Assembly: GCA_036227345.1 (NCBI GenBank)
Contig: CP109468.1
Coordinates: 372,001 to 436,000, forward strand
Reading direction: 5' to 3'
DNA from: Streptomyces sp. NBC_01463
Lineage (GTDB): Bacteria; Actinomycetota; Actinomycetes; Streptomycetales; Streptomycetaceae
DNA: 64,000 nucleotides
Shown piece after piece: positions 8,671 to 17,133 of this stretch; position 1 is the stretch's first letter, and every line of letters begins with the position of its first letter. The notes below the pieces were generated by a model. It saw nothing but the letters and a program-made list of their open reading frames with translations. It was not told the origin of the DNA and made no database searches. A program made the translations under genes and the position numbers.

Positions 8671-9906
8671 CTACGAGCCGACCTTGCGCTTGTTGTAGAC
8701 GTCGAAGCCCACCGCGGCCAGCAGCACGAAGCCCTTGATGACCTGCTGGTAGTCGGTGCCGATGCCCACGAGCGACATGCCGTTGTTGAGTACGCCGAGG
8801 ACGAGGCCGCCGATGACGGCGCCGAAGACCGTGCCCACGCCGCCGCTCATCGAGGCGCCGCCGATGAACGCGGCGGCGATGGCCTCCAGTTCGAAGTTGG
8901 TGCCGGCCTGGGGCACACCGGCCCCGAGGCGGGCGGCGTAGACGGCACCGGCGAGCGCGGCGAGCACTCCCATGTTCACGAACACGAAGAAGGTGACGCG
9001 CTGGTCCTTCACGCCGGACAGTTTCGCCGCGGCGCGGTTCCCGCCGAGTGCGTAGACATGGCGGCCGATGATCGCGTTGCGCATGACGTAGCCGAAGCCG
9101 ATCAGCAGCACGGCGAGCAGGAGGAGCACGACGGGGACGCCGCGATAACTGGCCAGGGTCATGGTGAACGCGAGTACGGCGGCCGCCATGGCCGCGCACT
9201 TGAGGAGGAAGAGGTTGCGCGGCAGGACGTCGAGTTCGTAGCGCTTCTGGCGGCGCCGGTCGCGGACCTCCTGGAGCAGGGCGAAGGCCAGCAGGACGAG
9301 CCCCAGGAGCAGGGTCAGGTTGTGGTAGTTGGTCTGCGGACCGGCCTCCGGGAGATAGCCGGTGGAGATCTTCTGGAAGCCCTCGGGGATCGGGCCTAGT
9401 GAGCGGCTGCCGAGGAGGATCTGCGTACCCCCGCGGAACAGCAGCATTCCGGCCAGCGTCACGATGAACGAGGGGATGCCGACGTACGCGATCCAGAACC
9501 CCTGCCAGGCGCCCGCGACCGCGCCGAGGAGGAGGCCCAGCGTGAGGGCGAGCACCCAGGGCACATCGTGCTCGACCATCATCACGGCGCAGGCGGCGGA
9601 GACGAACGCGGCGAGCGAGCCCACCGACAGGTCGATGTGCCCGGCGATGATGACGATCATCATCCCGATGGCCAGGACCAGGATGTAGCTGTTCTGGAGG
9701 ACGAGGTTGGTGACGTTGTTCGGCTTGAGCAGGACCCCGTCGGTCCATATCTCGAAGAGGACGACGATCAGCCCGAGGGCGATGAGCATCCCGTACTGGC
9801 GCATGTTGCGACGGGCCGCGTCCAGGAGGAGGGCGCCGGTCGCCGGGGGCGCGGCGTGGGCTTCCTTGCCGGTGCGCGGCGGCGTGTCGGTGGGGGCCTG
9901 GGTCAT
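8671..9906 (-). CDS. mmsB: Sugar ABC transporter permease (MmsB/GguB type)
   Basis: A 411-residue membrane protein with about 10 hydrophobic segments. The ribose/xylose-type permease signature is visible in GHIDLSVGSLAAFVSA and AIIGRHVYALGGNRAAAKLSG. The longer-than-RbsC length and the charged cytoplasmic stretch EVRDRRRQKRYELD fit the multiple-monosaccharide permease MmsB/GguB. It would form the membrane channel for sugars delivered by the adjacent ChvE-like lipoprotein. It starts 5 bases after the ATPase gene ends and is last in the operon. Confidence 0.9.
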   Translation of the reverse strand: MTQAPTDTPPRTGKEAHAAPPATGALLLDAARRNMRQYGMLIALGLIVVLFEIWTDGVLLKPNNVTNLVLQNSYILVLAIGMMIVIIAGHIDLSVGSLAAFVSAACAVMMVEHDVPWVLALTLGLLLGAVAGAWQGFWIAYVGIPSFIVTLAGMLLFRGGTQILLGSRSLGPIPEGFQKISTGYLPEAGPQTNYHNLTLLLGLVLLAFALLQEVRDRRRQKRYELDVLPRNLFLLKCAAMAAAVLAFTMTLASYRGVPVVLLLLAVLLIGFGYVMRNAIIGRHVYALGGNRAAAKLSGVKDQRVTFFVFVNMGVLAALAGAVYAARLGAGVPQAGTNFELEAIAAAFIGGASMSGGVGTVFGAVIGGLVLGVLNNGMSLVGIGTDYQQVIKGFVLLAAVGFDVYNKRKVGS

Positions 9907-9911
9907 TCCTG

Positions 9912-11483
9912 CTACCTCTTGTCGCTGGTCATATGGCGCATGAGGACCTCCTGGGTGGCCTGTGCGCGCGGGACTTCGCCGGTGAGCCGGCCGGCCGCCA
10001 TGGTGTAGATGCGGTCGCACATGCCGAGGAGCTCCGGCAGTTCGGAGGAGATGAGGACGACGGCCCTGCCCTCGGCGGCCAGCCGGTCGATGACGGAGTA
10101 GATCTCGTACTTCGCTCCGACATCGATCCCGCGGGTCGGCTCGTCGAGGATGAGGACGTCGGGACCGGCGAAGATCCACTTGCCGAGGACGACCTTCTGC
10201 TGGTTGCCGCCGGAGAGCCGGCCGACCTGCTCGAAGACCGTGGGGGCCTTGATGTTCATGGTGGTGCGGTACGACTCGGCGACGCGGGTCTCCTCGTGCT
10301 CGTCGACGATCCCGTGCCGCGCGACCTTGCCCAGGGCACCGAGAGTGATGTTGCGGCCGATGGTGTCGATGAGGTTGAGGCCGTACTGCTTGCGGTCCTC
10401 GGTGACGTAGGCGATCTTGTGGCGGACGGCTTCGGAGACCGTGCGGGTCCTGATCTCCTTGCCGTCCTTGAGGACCGTGCCGCTGATGTTGCGCCCGTAG
10501 CTCCGGCCGAAGACGCTCATGGCGAGTTCGGTGCGGCCCGCGCCCATCAGTCCGGCGATGCCGACGATCTCGCCGCGGTGCGCCCGGACCGAGACCCGGT
10601 CGACGACCTTGCGGTGCTGGTCGATCGGGTGGTGCACGGTCCAGTCGCGGATCTCCAGGGCCGGGTGGGCTCCCGGGTCTCCCGCGTACGCGGTGCGTTC
10701 GGGAAAGCGGTGGTCGAGGTCGCGGCCGACCATGCCGCGGATGATGCGGTCCTCGGTGGTCGATCCGGCACGGACGTCGAGCGTCTCGACGGTCCGGCCG
10801 TCGCGCAGGACGGTGACGGAGTCGGCGACGGCGGTGATCTCGCCGAGCTTGTGCGAGATGATGATCGACGAGATGCCCTGGCCCTTCAGCTCCTTGATGA
10901 GGGCGAGGAGCTGGGCACTGTCCTCGTCGTTGAGGGCGGCGGTGGGCTCGTCCAGGATCAGCAGTTCGACCTTCTTGGACAGCGCCTTGGCGATCTCGAC
11001 GAGCTGCTGCTTGCCGACGCCGATGTCCGCGACCCTGGTCTGCGGGTGCTCGCGCAGACCGACCCTGGCCAGGAGGGCGGCCGCGTGGCGCAGGGTCTCG
11101 TTCCAGCTGATGAAGCCGCGGGTGGCGTGCTCGTTGCCGAGGAAGATGTTCTCGGCGATGGAGAGGTACGGCACCAGGGCGAGTTCCTGATGGATGATCA
11201 CGATGCCGCGGGCCTCGCTGGCCCGGATGTCCTTGAACGCGCAGTCCTCTCCCCTGAACCGGATCTCGCCCTCGTAGCTGCCGTGCGGATGTACGCCGCT
11301 GAGGACCTTCATCAGCGTCGACTTGCCGGCCCCGTTCTCCCCGCAGATGGCGTGCACCTCGCCCTGGGCGACGGTCAGGGAGACGTCGGAGAGGGCCTTC
11401 ACACCGGGGAACGTCTTCACGATGGACCGCATCTCCAGGACCGGCCCGGCGTCGGCCGCCGGGTCCGCCGTCGGTGTGGTCAT
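9912..11483 (-). CDS. mmsA: Sugar ABC transporter ATP-binding protein with two ABC domains (MmsA/GguA type)
   Basis: A 523-residue protein with tandem ABC domains. The first has Walker [10 protein letters not shown] (about 50-58) and Walker [12 protein letters not shown]. The second has a degenerate P-loop (GLMGAGRTE), the signature LSGGNQQK and [11 protein letters not shown], as usual for the ribose/xylose class in which only one site is catalytic. The segment [12 protein letters not shown] is typical of the MmsA/GguA subgroup. It energises import of monosaccharides. Its ATG overlaps the stop of the binding-protein gene by ATGA, showing translational coupling. Confidence 0.92.
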   Translation of the reverse strand: MTTPTADPAADAGPVLEMRSIVKTFPGVKALSDVSLTVAQGEVHAICGENGAGKSTLMKVLSGVHPHGSYEGEIRFRGEDCAFKDIRASEARGIVIIHQELALVPYLSIAENIFLGNEHATRGFISWNETLRHAAALLARVGLREHPQTRVADIGVGKQQLVEIAKALSKKVELLILDEPTAALNDEDSAQLLALIKELKGQGISSIIISHKLGEITAVADSVTVLRDGRTVETLDVRAGSTTEDRIIRGMVGRDLDHRFPERTAYAGDPGAHPALEIRDWTVHHPIDQHRKVVDRVSVRAHRGEIVGIAGLMGAGRTELAMSVFGRSYGRNISGTVLKDGKEIRTRTVSEAVRHKIAYVTEDRKQYGLNLIDTIGRNITLGALGKVARHGIVDEHEETRVAESYRTTMNIKAPTVFEQVGRLSGGNQQKVVLGKWIFAGPDVLILDEPTRGIDVGAKYEIYSVIDRLAAEGRAVVLISSELPELLGMCDRIYTMAAGRLTGEVPRAQATQEVLMRHMTSDKR

Positions 11484-12613
11484 CGGAGGTCGCTCTCCTT
11501 GATGTAGCCGGAATCGACCAGCTCGGCACGGTAGTTGGACTTGTCGACGCTGACCGGCTGGAGCAGGAACGACGGCACGACCTTCTTCTCGTTGTCGTAC
11601 GTCGTGGAGTCGTTGACCTCGGGCTTCTTGTCGTTCAGTACGGCGTCGGCCATCTGGACGGCCTGCTTGGCCAGGGCGCGGGTGTCCTTGTAGACGGTCT
11701 GCGTCTGCTGTCCCGCGATGATCGACTTCACCGAGGCGACCTCGGCGTCCTGGCCGGTGACGAGCGGGTACGGCTTGGAGCCGGTGCCGTAGCCGTCCGA
11801 CTTCAGGGCCGAGATGATGCCGATCGAGATCCCGTCGTACGGTGAGAGCACCGCGTCGACCCGGCCCGAGGAGTAGGCGCTGGTGAGGAGGTCGTCCATG
11901 CGCTTCTGGGCGGTCCCGCCGTCCCAGCGCAGCGTGGTGATCTGGTCCAGTTTCGTCTGCTTGCTGCGGACGACGAGCTGCTTCTTGTCGATGTACGGCT
12001 TGAGGGCCTTCCAGGCGCCCTGGAAGAAGTAGCGGGTGTTGTTGTCGTCCGGCGATCCGGCGAACAGCTCGATGTTGAACGGCCCCTTCCCGGCGCCGGA
12101 CTTCAGGCCGAGCTTGTCGAGGAGGTAGCCGGCCTGGAGCTCGCCGACCTTCTCGTTGTCGAACGAGGCGTAGTAGTCGACGTCCGGGCTGCCGAGGATG
12201 AGCCGGTCGTACGAGATGACCCTGATGCCCTGCTCCCCCGCCTGGTGCAGTACGTCGCTGAGGGCGCGGCCGTCGATGGCGGCGATCACCAGGACGTCCA
12301 CGCCCTTGGTGATCATGTTCTCGATCTGGGAGACCTGCTGGTCGACGTCGTCCTCGCCGTACTGCAGATCGGTCTTGTAGCCGAGCTTCTTGAACTCGGC
12401 GGCCATGTTCCTGCCGTCGGCGATCCAGCGTTCCGACGACTTGGTCGGCATGGCGATTCCGATGGTCGAGCCCTTGCCGCCGGACTTCTTGTCCTTGCTG
12501 CCCCCTTCACCGCTCTGCCCGCAGGCGGCGAGGGTCAGGGAGAGGGCGAGTGCGGTGAGGGCCGTTGCGGTCCGGGCGACGCGCGGGGCGGACACGGTAC
12601 GTGAGGTGCGCAT
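11480..12613 (-). CDS. chvE: Sugar-binding lipoprotein of ABC transporter (ChvE type)
   Basis: A 377-residue lipoprotein. The signal peptide ends in the lipobox LAAC, followed by a Gly/Ser/Lys spacer. The mature domain is a periplasmic-binding-protein fold ([48 protein letters not shown]). The pattern fits ChvE, which binds several aldoses including arabinose, xylose, glucose and galactose; ligand range here is inferred only. GGAGG lies 8 bases before the ATG ending at 12613. It is the first gene of a three-gene operon, and a strong promoter and repeat operator lie about 200 bases upstream. Confidence 0.92.
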   Translation of the reverse strand: MRTSRTVSAPRVARTATALTALALSLTLAACGQSGEGGSKDKKSGGKGSTIGIAMPTKSSERWIADGRNMAAEFKKLGYKTDLQYGEDDVDQQVSQIENMITKGVDVLVIAAIDGRALSDVLHQAGEQGIRVISYDRLILGSPDVDYYASFDNEKVGELQAGYLLDKLGLKSGAGKGPFNIELFAGSPDDNNTRYFFQGAWKALKPYIDKKQLVVRSKQTKLDQITTLRWDGGTAQKRMDDLLTSAYSSGRVDAVLSPYDGISIGIISALKSDGYGTGSKPYPLVTGQDAEVASVKSIIAGQQTQTVYKDTRALAKQAVQMADAVLNDKKPEVNDSTTYDNEKKVVPSFLLQPVSVDKSNYRAELVDSGYIKESDLR

Positions 12614-12778
12614 GGTCGATCCTCCGGGTGCGAGGGAGGCGGCCGGGCCGGCCGCGCGCCCTCTCATCAATGGTTCGGTATTCCGGACACGGTTCGGCGT
12701 GCACGACGGACGGACGCAGCCGAGGATCCGGCACCCCGGACATCCCTCGTGCACGGCAGGGCAGTCGAGCCGAGCTTG

Positions 12779-12808
12779 TTCGATATTTCGTCAGGCGTTC
12801 GAAATGTT
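12779..12808. promoter_or_regulatory. Direct-repeat operator downstream of the chvE transcription start
   Basis: TTCGATATTTCG (from 12779) and TTCGAAATGTTG (from 12798) match at 9 of 12 positions and are spaced 19 bp apart, about two helical turns. The block begins at about the predicted +1 and extends into the chvE leader, a repressor position. AT-rich repeats stand out in this GC-rich sequence. Confidence 0.5.
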
Positions 12809-12814
12809 GGCGTG

Positions 12815-12844
12815 ACGGTAGTGAGGGGGCGGGGAGGCTGTCAA
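12815..12844 (-). promoter_or_regulatory. Predicted promoter of the chvE-mmsA-mmsB operon
   Basis: On the minus strand: a perfect -35 TTGACA at 12839-12844, an 18-bp spacer, and -10 TACCGT at 12815-12820. The predicted start lies about 195 bases before the chvE ATG. In the rest of this gap (12845-13018) I see nothing beyond the Shine-Dalgarno of the following plus-strand gene. Confidence 0.6.
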
Positions 12845-13018
12845 TGGTTCGCGCAGCTGCTCTCCGGACAACTCCGCCCGCAACCAGGGGTTTTCGGCCG
12901 GACCGGCGTGCGCGGCGGCCCCGGCACCACGGCAACTATGCTCGCCCCCGACGCACGCGGACGCGTGAAGTCACCGCCGCTCGCGGGCTCGCGCCCGCTC
13001 CCCGCCCAGGAGCCCACC

Positions 13019-14302
13019 ATGACCTCCTCCGCCGACGACCCCACGTGGAACCGTCTGTGGCCACGGTCGTCGCATGTCCCGCACAGCCCCCTGAGCGAGC
13101 GCACCCGGCGGGCCGAGGACCTCCCGCGCACCCTGGTCCCGGCGCCGCCCGGGCTGCGGCAGCCGGTCGTCTTCGACCCCGCCCTCAAGCAGTTCCCGAA
13201 CGCCTATCGGGCGGGCGAGCCCCGGTTCGACGATCCGGCGGCCGCCCACGCCTGGCGCCGCGCCCGACGAACGGCCCTGGACACCGTCCTCGCGGCGGTC
13301 GCCACCGGACCGTGGGCGGATCATCTGGTCCTGCGCGGGAGCGTGTTGATGGCCACCTGGTTCGGGGACGCGGCGCGCGATCCGGGGGATCTGGACTTCG
13401 TGGCCGTCCCCCGGGAATGGGAGGTGGACTCCCCGCGTACGGCGGCCCTGTTCGAGACCGTCGCGCGGGACGCGGAGGCCTCCGCCCGCGGGCCCGTCCG
13501 GATCGACGCGTCGGGCCGCGTGACCGAGGAGATCTGGACGTACGACCGGGTGCCGGGCCGGCGCATGCTGCTGCCGTGGACGGCGCCGGGCACACCCGGC
13601 GGGACGGTGCAGCTGGACGTGGTCTTCAACGAGCAGCTCCCCGAACCTCCGCTGTCCACCGAGCTGCACCCCATCGGCGAGGGTCCCGGCTGCCGGATCA
13701 TGGCCGCCTCCCCCGGCCTGTCCCTGGCCTGGAAGCTGCTCTGGCTGGTCAGCGACGCGTATCCGCAGGGCAAGGACCTGTACGACGCGGTCCTGCTCGC
13801 CGAGCACACGGCACCGCGCTACGACGTCGTGCGCGCCGCGTTCACCCTCGCGGGAGCCGACGGGCTGCGCCCCGCCGGTCGTTGGTGGATCGACACGCTG
13901 GGCGTGGAAGGCGGATGGGAGCACTTCACGGCCGAGTACCCCTGGGCCGACGACAGCCCGGCCGGGCTCACGGAGCGGCTCGGCCGGGCGCTGGAGCCCC
14001 TGCTCGCGGCGGCGGAACCGCCCGGTGAGCGGCCTTACGACCGCTGGGCGCGCTGGCTGGAGCCCCTGGTCGCGGCCACGCGTACGAAGGCGGCCACCGA
14101 TCCCGCATCCGCCCTGGGGCACTTCTCCGGGCACGGCTACGAGGGGCTCGCCGCCGCCGTCGTGGTGGTACGGGAGATGGCGGGGCGGGGGCGCCTGGAC
14201 CTGGAGGGGGCGCTCGCCGCGGTGCTGGCCCAGGAGGGCGACTGGCGGTACTGGCGGGAGCATCCGGGGTCGTGCGCCGAAGCACTGGAAATGTTGCGCT
14301 GA
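13019..14302 (+). CDS. Nucleotidyl transferase AbiEii/AbiGii toxin family-like protein
   Basis: A 427-residue protein with the nucleotidyltransferase core LVLRGSVLMATWFG...DPGDLDFVAV, the GS...DxD pattern of minimal nucleotidyltransferases. The following QLDVVFNEQ fits the third catalytic carboxylate. AbiEii proteins transfer nucleotides to tRNA or other targets and normally pair with an AbiEi antitoxin. No AbiEi-like winged-helix gene flanks this one, so it may be a domesticated or housekeeping version. The start is ATG 13019 with CAGGAG upstream. The C-terminal half (about 230-420) is helical and unfamiliar. Confidence 0.72.
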   Translation: MTSSADDPTWNRLWPRSSHVPHSPLSERTRRAEDLPRTLVPAPPGLRQPVVFDPALKQFPNAYRAGEPRFDDPAAAHAWRRARRTALDTVLAAVATGPWADHLVLRGSVLMATWFGDAARDPGDLDFVAVPREWEVDSPRTAALFETVARDAEASARGPVRIDASGRVTEEIWTYDRVPGRRMLLPWTAPGTPGGTVQLDVVFNEQLPEPPLSTELHPIGEGPGCRIMAASPGLSLAWKLLWLVSDAYPQGKDLYDAVLLAEHTAPRYDVVRAAFTLAGADGLRPAGRWWIDTLGVEGGWEHFTAEYPWADDSPAGLTERLGRALEPLLAAAEPPGERPYDRWARWLEPLVAATRTKAATDPASALGHFSGHGYEGLAAAVVVVREMAGRGRLDLEGALAAVLAQEGDWRYWREHPGSCAEALEMLR

Positions 14303-14344
14303 TCCTGCGGGCCTCCCGCGCCGGCGCGTCCACCGTGCCGGTGG

Positions 14345-14668
14345 TCAGCCGGCCTGGCCGATCGCGGTGCGGAGCATGGCCACGGTGGTCGCCGCCGCGG
14401 CGCGTTCGGCCTCGTCGCCCGTGGCGCGCACCCGTTCCTCCAGCAGGACGACGGCGGCCTGGAGCACACCGACCCGTACCGGAACGCTCTGCATGGCCGT
14501 CAGCACGGCGGCCGCCTGTTCGGCAGGTGTCGCGGTCGCGGCCTGCGGAATGAGAGTGGAGATACCGCGCCCGAGTGCACGGTCACGAGGCGGCTGAGCC
14601 GCGGCTGTGGTCACCGAAGAAGTCTGCCGCACCCGGTACGCGGAATCGGTCAGCGACCTGGCCGCCAC
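14345..14668 (-). CDS. Small hypothetical helical protein
   Basis: A 107-residue open frame with good codon bias. The region RALGRGISTLIPQA recalls the basic N-terminal motif of ParB proteins, but no ParB domain follows. The rest (about 50-105) is predicted alpha-helical and Ala-rich. GTG starts at 14668 or about 14611 are both possible and neither has a convincing Shine-Dalgarno. It sits between the AbiEii-like gene and a MarR regulator. I do not recognise a function, and it could be a chance frame. Confidence 0.4.
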   Translation of the reverse strand: MAARSLTDSAYRVRQTSSVTTAAAQPPRDRALGRGISTLIPQAATATPAEQAAAVLTAMQSVPVRVGVLQAAVVLLEERVRATGDEAERAAAATTVAMLRTAIGQAG

Positions 14669-14721
14669 GGCCCGTCCGGCAGATCGGCCGCGACTGCGGC
14701 CATGACCGGAGCCGGGGGACG

Positions 14722-15171
14722 TCAGTCCCCGGCGTTTTCCCGGACATGGTCGTGCACACGCTTCAACAGACTGGTCAGACGGCTGCGTTCACGCGCGGTG
14801 AGGGGTGCCAGGATCTCGTCCTGCACGTCCAGCGCGTCGGCCCGGAGGCTCTCGAACAGCGTGCGGCCCGCCTCGCTGACGGTGACCGTGACGCGTCGCC
14901 GGTCAGCGGTGTCGCGGGCCCGGTCCACGAGTCCGGCCGCTCGGAGATCGTCCACGAGGTTCACGATGTCGCCGCGGTCGATCGAGAGCCGGTCCGCCAG
15001 CTGCCGCTGCGCATGCGGGCCGAAGTCCACGAGCGCCGACAGCACCGCCATGTGCCGCAGCCGCAGGCCGCGTTCGGCCAGCCGCTCCGCGAGCCGGCTC
15101 CGCGCGGCCTTGCCGGTCCTGGACATCAGGTACGTCGTGAGTCCCAGGAGGCTGGGCGGGGTCTCGTTCAT
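14722..15171 (-). CDS. MarR family transcriptional regulator
   Basis: A 149-residue protein of MarR size and pattern: LRHMAVLSALVDFGPHAQRQLADRLSI (winged helix), DIVNLVDDLRAAGLVDR (recognition helix), then the wing DTADRRRVTVTVSEAG. It binds DNA as a dimer and usually represses its neighbours until an aromatic or oxidative signal arrives. A perfect 17-bp-arm palindrome ends 10 bases upstream of its start, between it and the alcohol dehydrogenase gene on the same strand. The start chosen is the ATG ending at 15171; there is no clear Shine-Dalgarno, and the minus-strand TACGAT just upstream could drive a near-leaderless message. Confidence 0.88.
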   Translation of the reverse strand: MNETPPSLLGLTTYLMSRTGKAARSRLAERLAERGLRLRHMAVLSALVDFGPHAQRQLADRLSIDRGDIVNLVDDLRAAGLVDRARDTADRRRVTVTVSEAGRTLFESLRADALDVQDEILAPLTARERSRLTSLLKRVHDHVRENAGD

Positions 15172-15180
15172 CACGCATAT

Positions 15181-15215
15181 CGTAGGTGCATACCCGCGGC
15201 GGGTATGCACCTACG
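15181..15215. promoter_or_regulatory. 35-bp perfect palindrome, likely MarR operator
   Basis: Seventeen-base arms (CGTAGGTGCATACCCGC and its exact complement) meet at a single central base at 15198. It lies 18 bases after the alcohol dehydrogenase stop and 10 bases before the MarR start, as expected for autoregulation. It could also terminate dehydrogenase transcription as an RNA hairpin. Confidence 0.65.
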
Positions 15216-15233
15216 AAGGTGTGCGGGTGGCGC

Positions 15234-16259
15234 TCACGCCTTCGGACGGCCCAGGTCGAAGACGAGCCGCCCCGACACCTCGCCCTTGAGCACTTCGGCG
15301 ATCGAGGCGTTGATGTCGGCCAGGTCCCTGGTCTCACGCACCACACGGGTACGGCCGAGGATGTGGAGGCGGAACACCTCGGCAAGGTCCTGCCGGGTGC
15401 CGACGATGGAACCGACGATCTTCGTGCCGTTCAGGACCGTGTCGAAGACCGGGATCTCCAGCTTCCCCCCGGCCGGAAGAGCCACCAGGACGAGCGTCCC
15501 GCCGCGCCGCAGGGACCCGTAGGCCGCGGCGAAGGACTCGTTGCTCACGGCGAGGGAGATGGCCGCGTCGGCGCCGCCGAGCCGGCGCGTCTCCTCGGCC
15601 ACGTCCTGGACCCGGGCGTCGATGACGTGATCGGCACCCAACTCCCGGGCGAGCGCCAGCTTCTCGTCGGTCACGTCGACGGCGATGGTCTCCGCGCCGA
15701 AGATCCGGGCGTACTGCAGGGCGAGGTGCCCCAGCCCGCCGATGCCGGAGACGAGCGCACGGGTGCCCGGCCGGGCACCGGAGAGCTTCACGGCCTTGTA
15801 CGTGGTGACGCCCGCGCAGGTCAGGGGCGCCGCGTCCAGCGGGTCGATGCCCTCGGGCACGGGCACCACGTACGTCCCATGGGCGAGGGCGTACTCGGCG
15901 TGGCTTCCGTCGACCGAGTAGCCGCTGTTCTGCTGGGCCAGGCACAGCGTTTCCCAGCCGGAGACGCAGTGGTCGCAGTGTCCGCACGCCTCGCCGAGCC
16001 ACGGGATGGCCACCCGGTCCCCCACTGCGAGATGGCCGACCTGGTCACCGGCCGCCTCGACGATCCCGATGCCCTCGTGCCCCGGGACGAAGGGCGGACT
16101 CGGCGTGACCGGCCAGTCCCCGTGGGCGGCGTGGATGTCGGTGTGGCAGAGCCCCGACGCCTCCATGCGGACCAGCACCTGGTGTCCGGCCGGGGTGGGC
16201 ACCGGCCTGTCCTCGACGACCAGCGGCTCGGTGAAGCTGCGGACAACGGCGGCTCTCAT
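15234..16259 (-). CDS. adhP: Zinc-dependent alcohol dehydrogenase (AdhP type)
   Basis: A 341-residue medium-chain dehydrogenase. Catalytic zinc ligands are visible in GLCHTD and GHEGIG, structural zinc cysteines in CGHCDHCVSGWETLC, and the Rossmann motif in SGIGGLGHLALQYA. It oxidises primary alcohols with NAD+ or reduces aldehydes in the cytoplasm. A strong GGAGGA lies upstream of the ATG ending at 16259. The MarR gene follows on the same strand after the palindrome, so the regulator may sense an alcohol, aldehyde or phenolic compound handled here. Confidence 0.92.
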   Translation of the reverse strand: MRAAVVRSFTEPLVVEDRPVPTPAGHQVLVRMEASGLCHTDIHAAHGDWPVTPSPPFVPGHEGIGIVEAAGDQVGHLAVGDRVAIPWLGEACGHCDHCVSGWETLCLAQQNSGYSVDGSHAEYALAHGTYVVPVPEGIDPLDAAPLTCAGVTTYKAVKLSGARPGTRALVSGIGGLGHLALQYARIFGAETIAVDVTDEKLALARELGADHVIDARVQDVAEETRRLGGADAAISLAVSNESFAAAYGSLRRGGTLVLVALPAGGKLEIPVFDTVLNGTKIVGSIVGTRQDLAEVFRLHILGRTRVVRETRDLADINASIAEVLKGEVSGRLVFDLGRPKA

Positions 16260-16391
16260 GGGTGCTCCTCCGCTTCGATGCGCGCCTCCGGCCGGTCCGG
16301 TTCACACGGACCGGGGCGCGCAAGCCTCGGAACAGGGTATTTCGGATGGCCGATTCTCGCCCTTTCTCGGCTGCCCGGCCGGTCGCGGTCG

Positions 16392-16943
16392 CTACCCCTT
16401 CGCCCAGGTGCGCATGGCCGCCCGCGAGGAAAAGGCCGCGACATCCTTGTCGAGCGGCTGGTCGGTGTACTGGTGAATGCGCCACGACGCCTTGATGCGC
16501 GGTTTTCCCGCGGTGACGTAGTCGGCGATCCAGAGGCCGTCCCCGGCGTACGACGTCGTGTCGTGGTTCAGCCAGAAGTAGCGGTTGCAGTAGAGCAGGA
16601 CCTTGTGGTCCGGTCGCAGCCGTTTGACCTCGCGGATGAAGCGGTCCTTCTCCGCATTGCTCGCGTGCGTGCCCTCGCCGTTCTGCTCCCAGTCGACGGC
16701 CAGCAGGTCACCCGCCTTTTCCGGCGCCTTGCTGAGGAAGTATTCCGCCTGCGCCGTGATATTCCCGGGCCACAGGAAGTGGTAGAAGCCGACCACGCAT
16801 TCCGCGTCCCGGGCGAGCTTCGTCTGTGTGGTCAGCCGCGGATTGACATAGGAGCGGCCTTCCGTGGCCTTGATGAGGACGAAATCAAGACCGTCCGTGT
16901 CGAAGGAGGACTGATACGCGCTGACGTCGACACCGTGCAGCAT
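16392..16943 (-). CDS. GH25-type lysozyme-like protein without signal peptide
   Basis: A 183-residue protein that starts directly with the glycoside hydrolase 25 fold: LHGVDVSAYQS (catalytic Asp region), FVLIKATEG, VGFYHFLWPG and LAVDWEQNG with the Asp-Trp-Glu catalytic pair, ending YTDQPLDKDVAAF. GH25 enzymes cleave the N-acetylmuramic acid to N-acetylglucosamine bond of peptidoglycan. No signal peptide or transmembrane segment is present at this start, and upstream extension runs into the antisense of the next gene. It may therefore act inside, on lysis, or by a non-classical route. AAGGCGG precedes the ATG ending at 16943. Confidence 0.8.
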   Translation of the reverse strand: MLHGVDVSAYQSSFDTDGLDFVLIKATEGRSYVNPRLTTQTKLARDAECVVGFYHFLWPGNITAQAEYFLSKAPEKAGDLLAVDWEQNGEGTHASNAEKDRFIREVKRLRPDHKVLLYCNRYFWLNHDTTSYAGDGLWIADYVTAGKPRIKASWRIHQYTDQPLDKDVAAFSSRAAMRTWAKG

Positions 16944-17133
16944 GGGCACCGCCTTACGGGGGTTCGGGGGATTCCGTTTCCTGTCCCTGTTACGTGCCCG
17001 CAGCCGGCGGGTCCCATCCTTCCGCGGGTCGGGAAACCTTTTGCCCGCGCACGGAATAGGTGCCGGAAGCCAGGAGTTGGTGAACCGGCGAGACCACTTC
17101 ACGTACCGCTCGCACCATCGGAAGGTCGGACCC

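Noticed and set aside
9933..11507. A 524-residue plus-strand frame antisense to mmsA
   Set aside because: It has the Gly/Val/Asp/Leu-rich composition of an antisense frame in high-GC DNA and no recognisable domain, while mmsA is a certain gene.
8671..11529. A single 952-residue frame across mmsB and mmsA
   Set aside because: The upstream part is an out-of-frame shadow of mmsA; only the C-terminal permease part is real.
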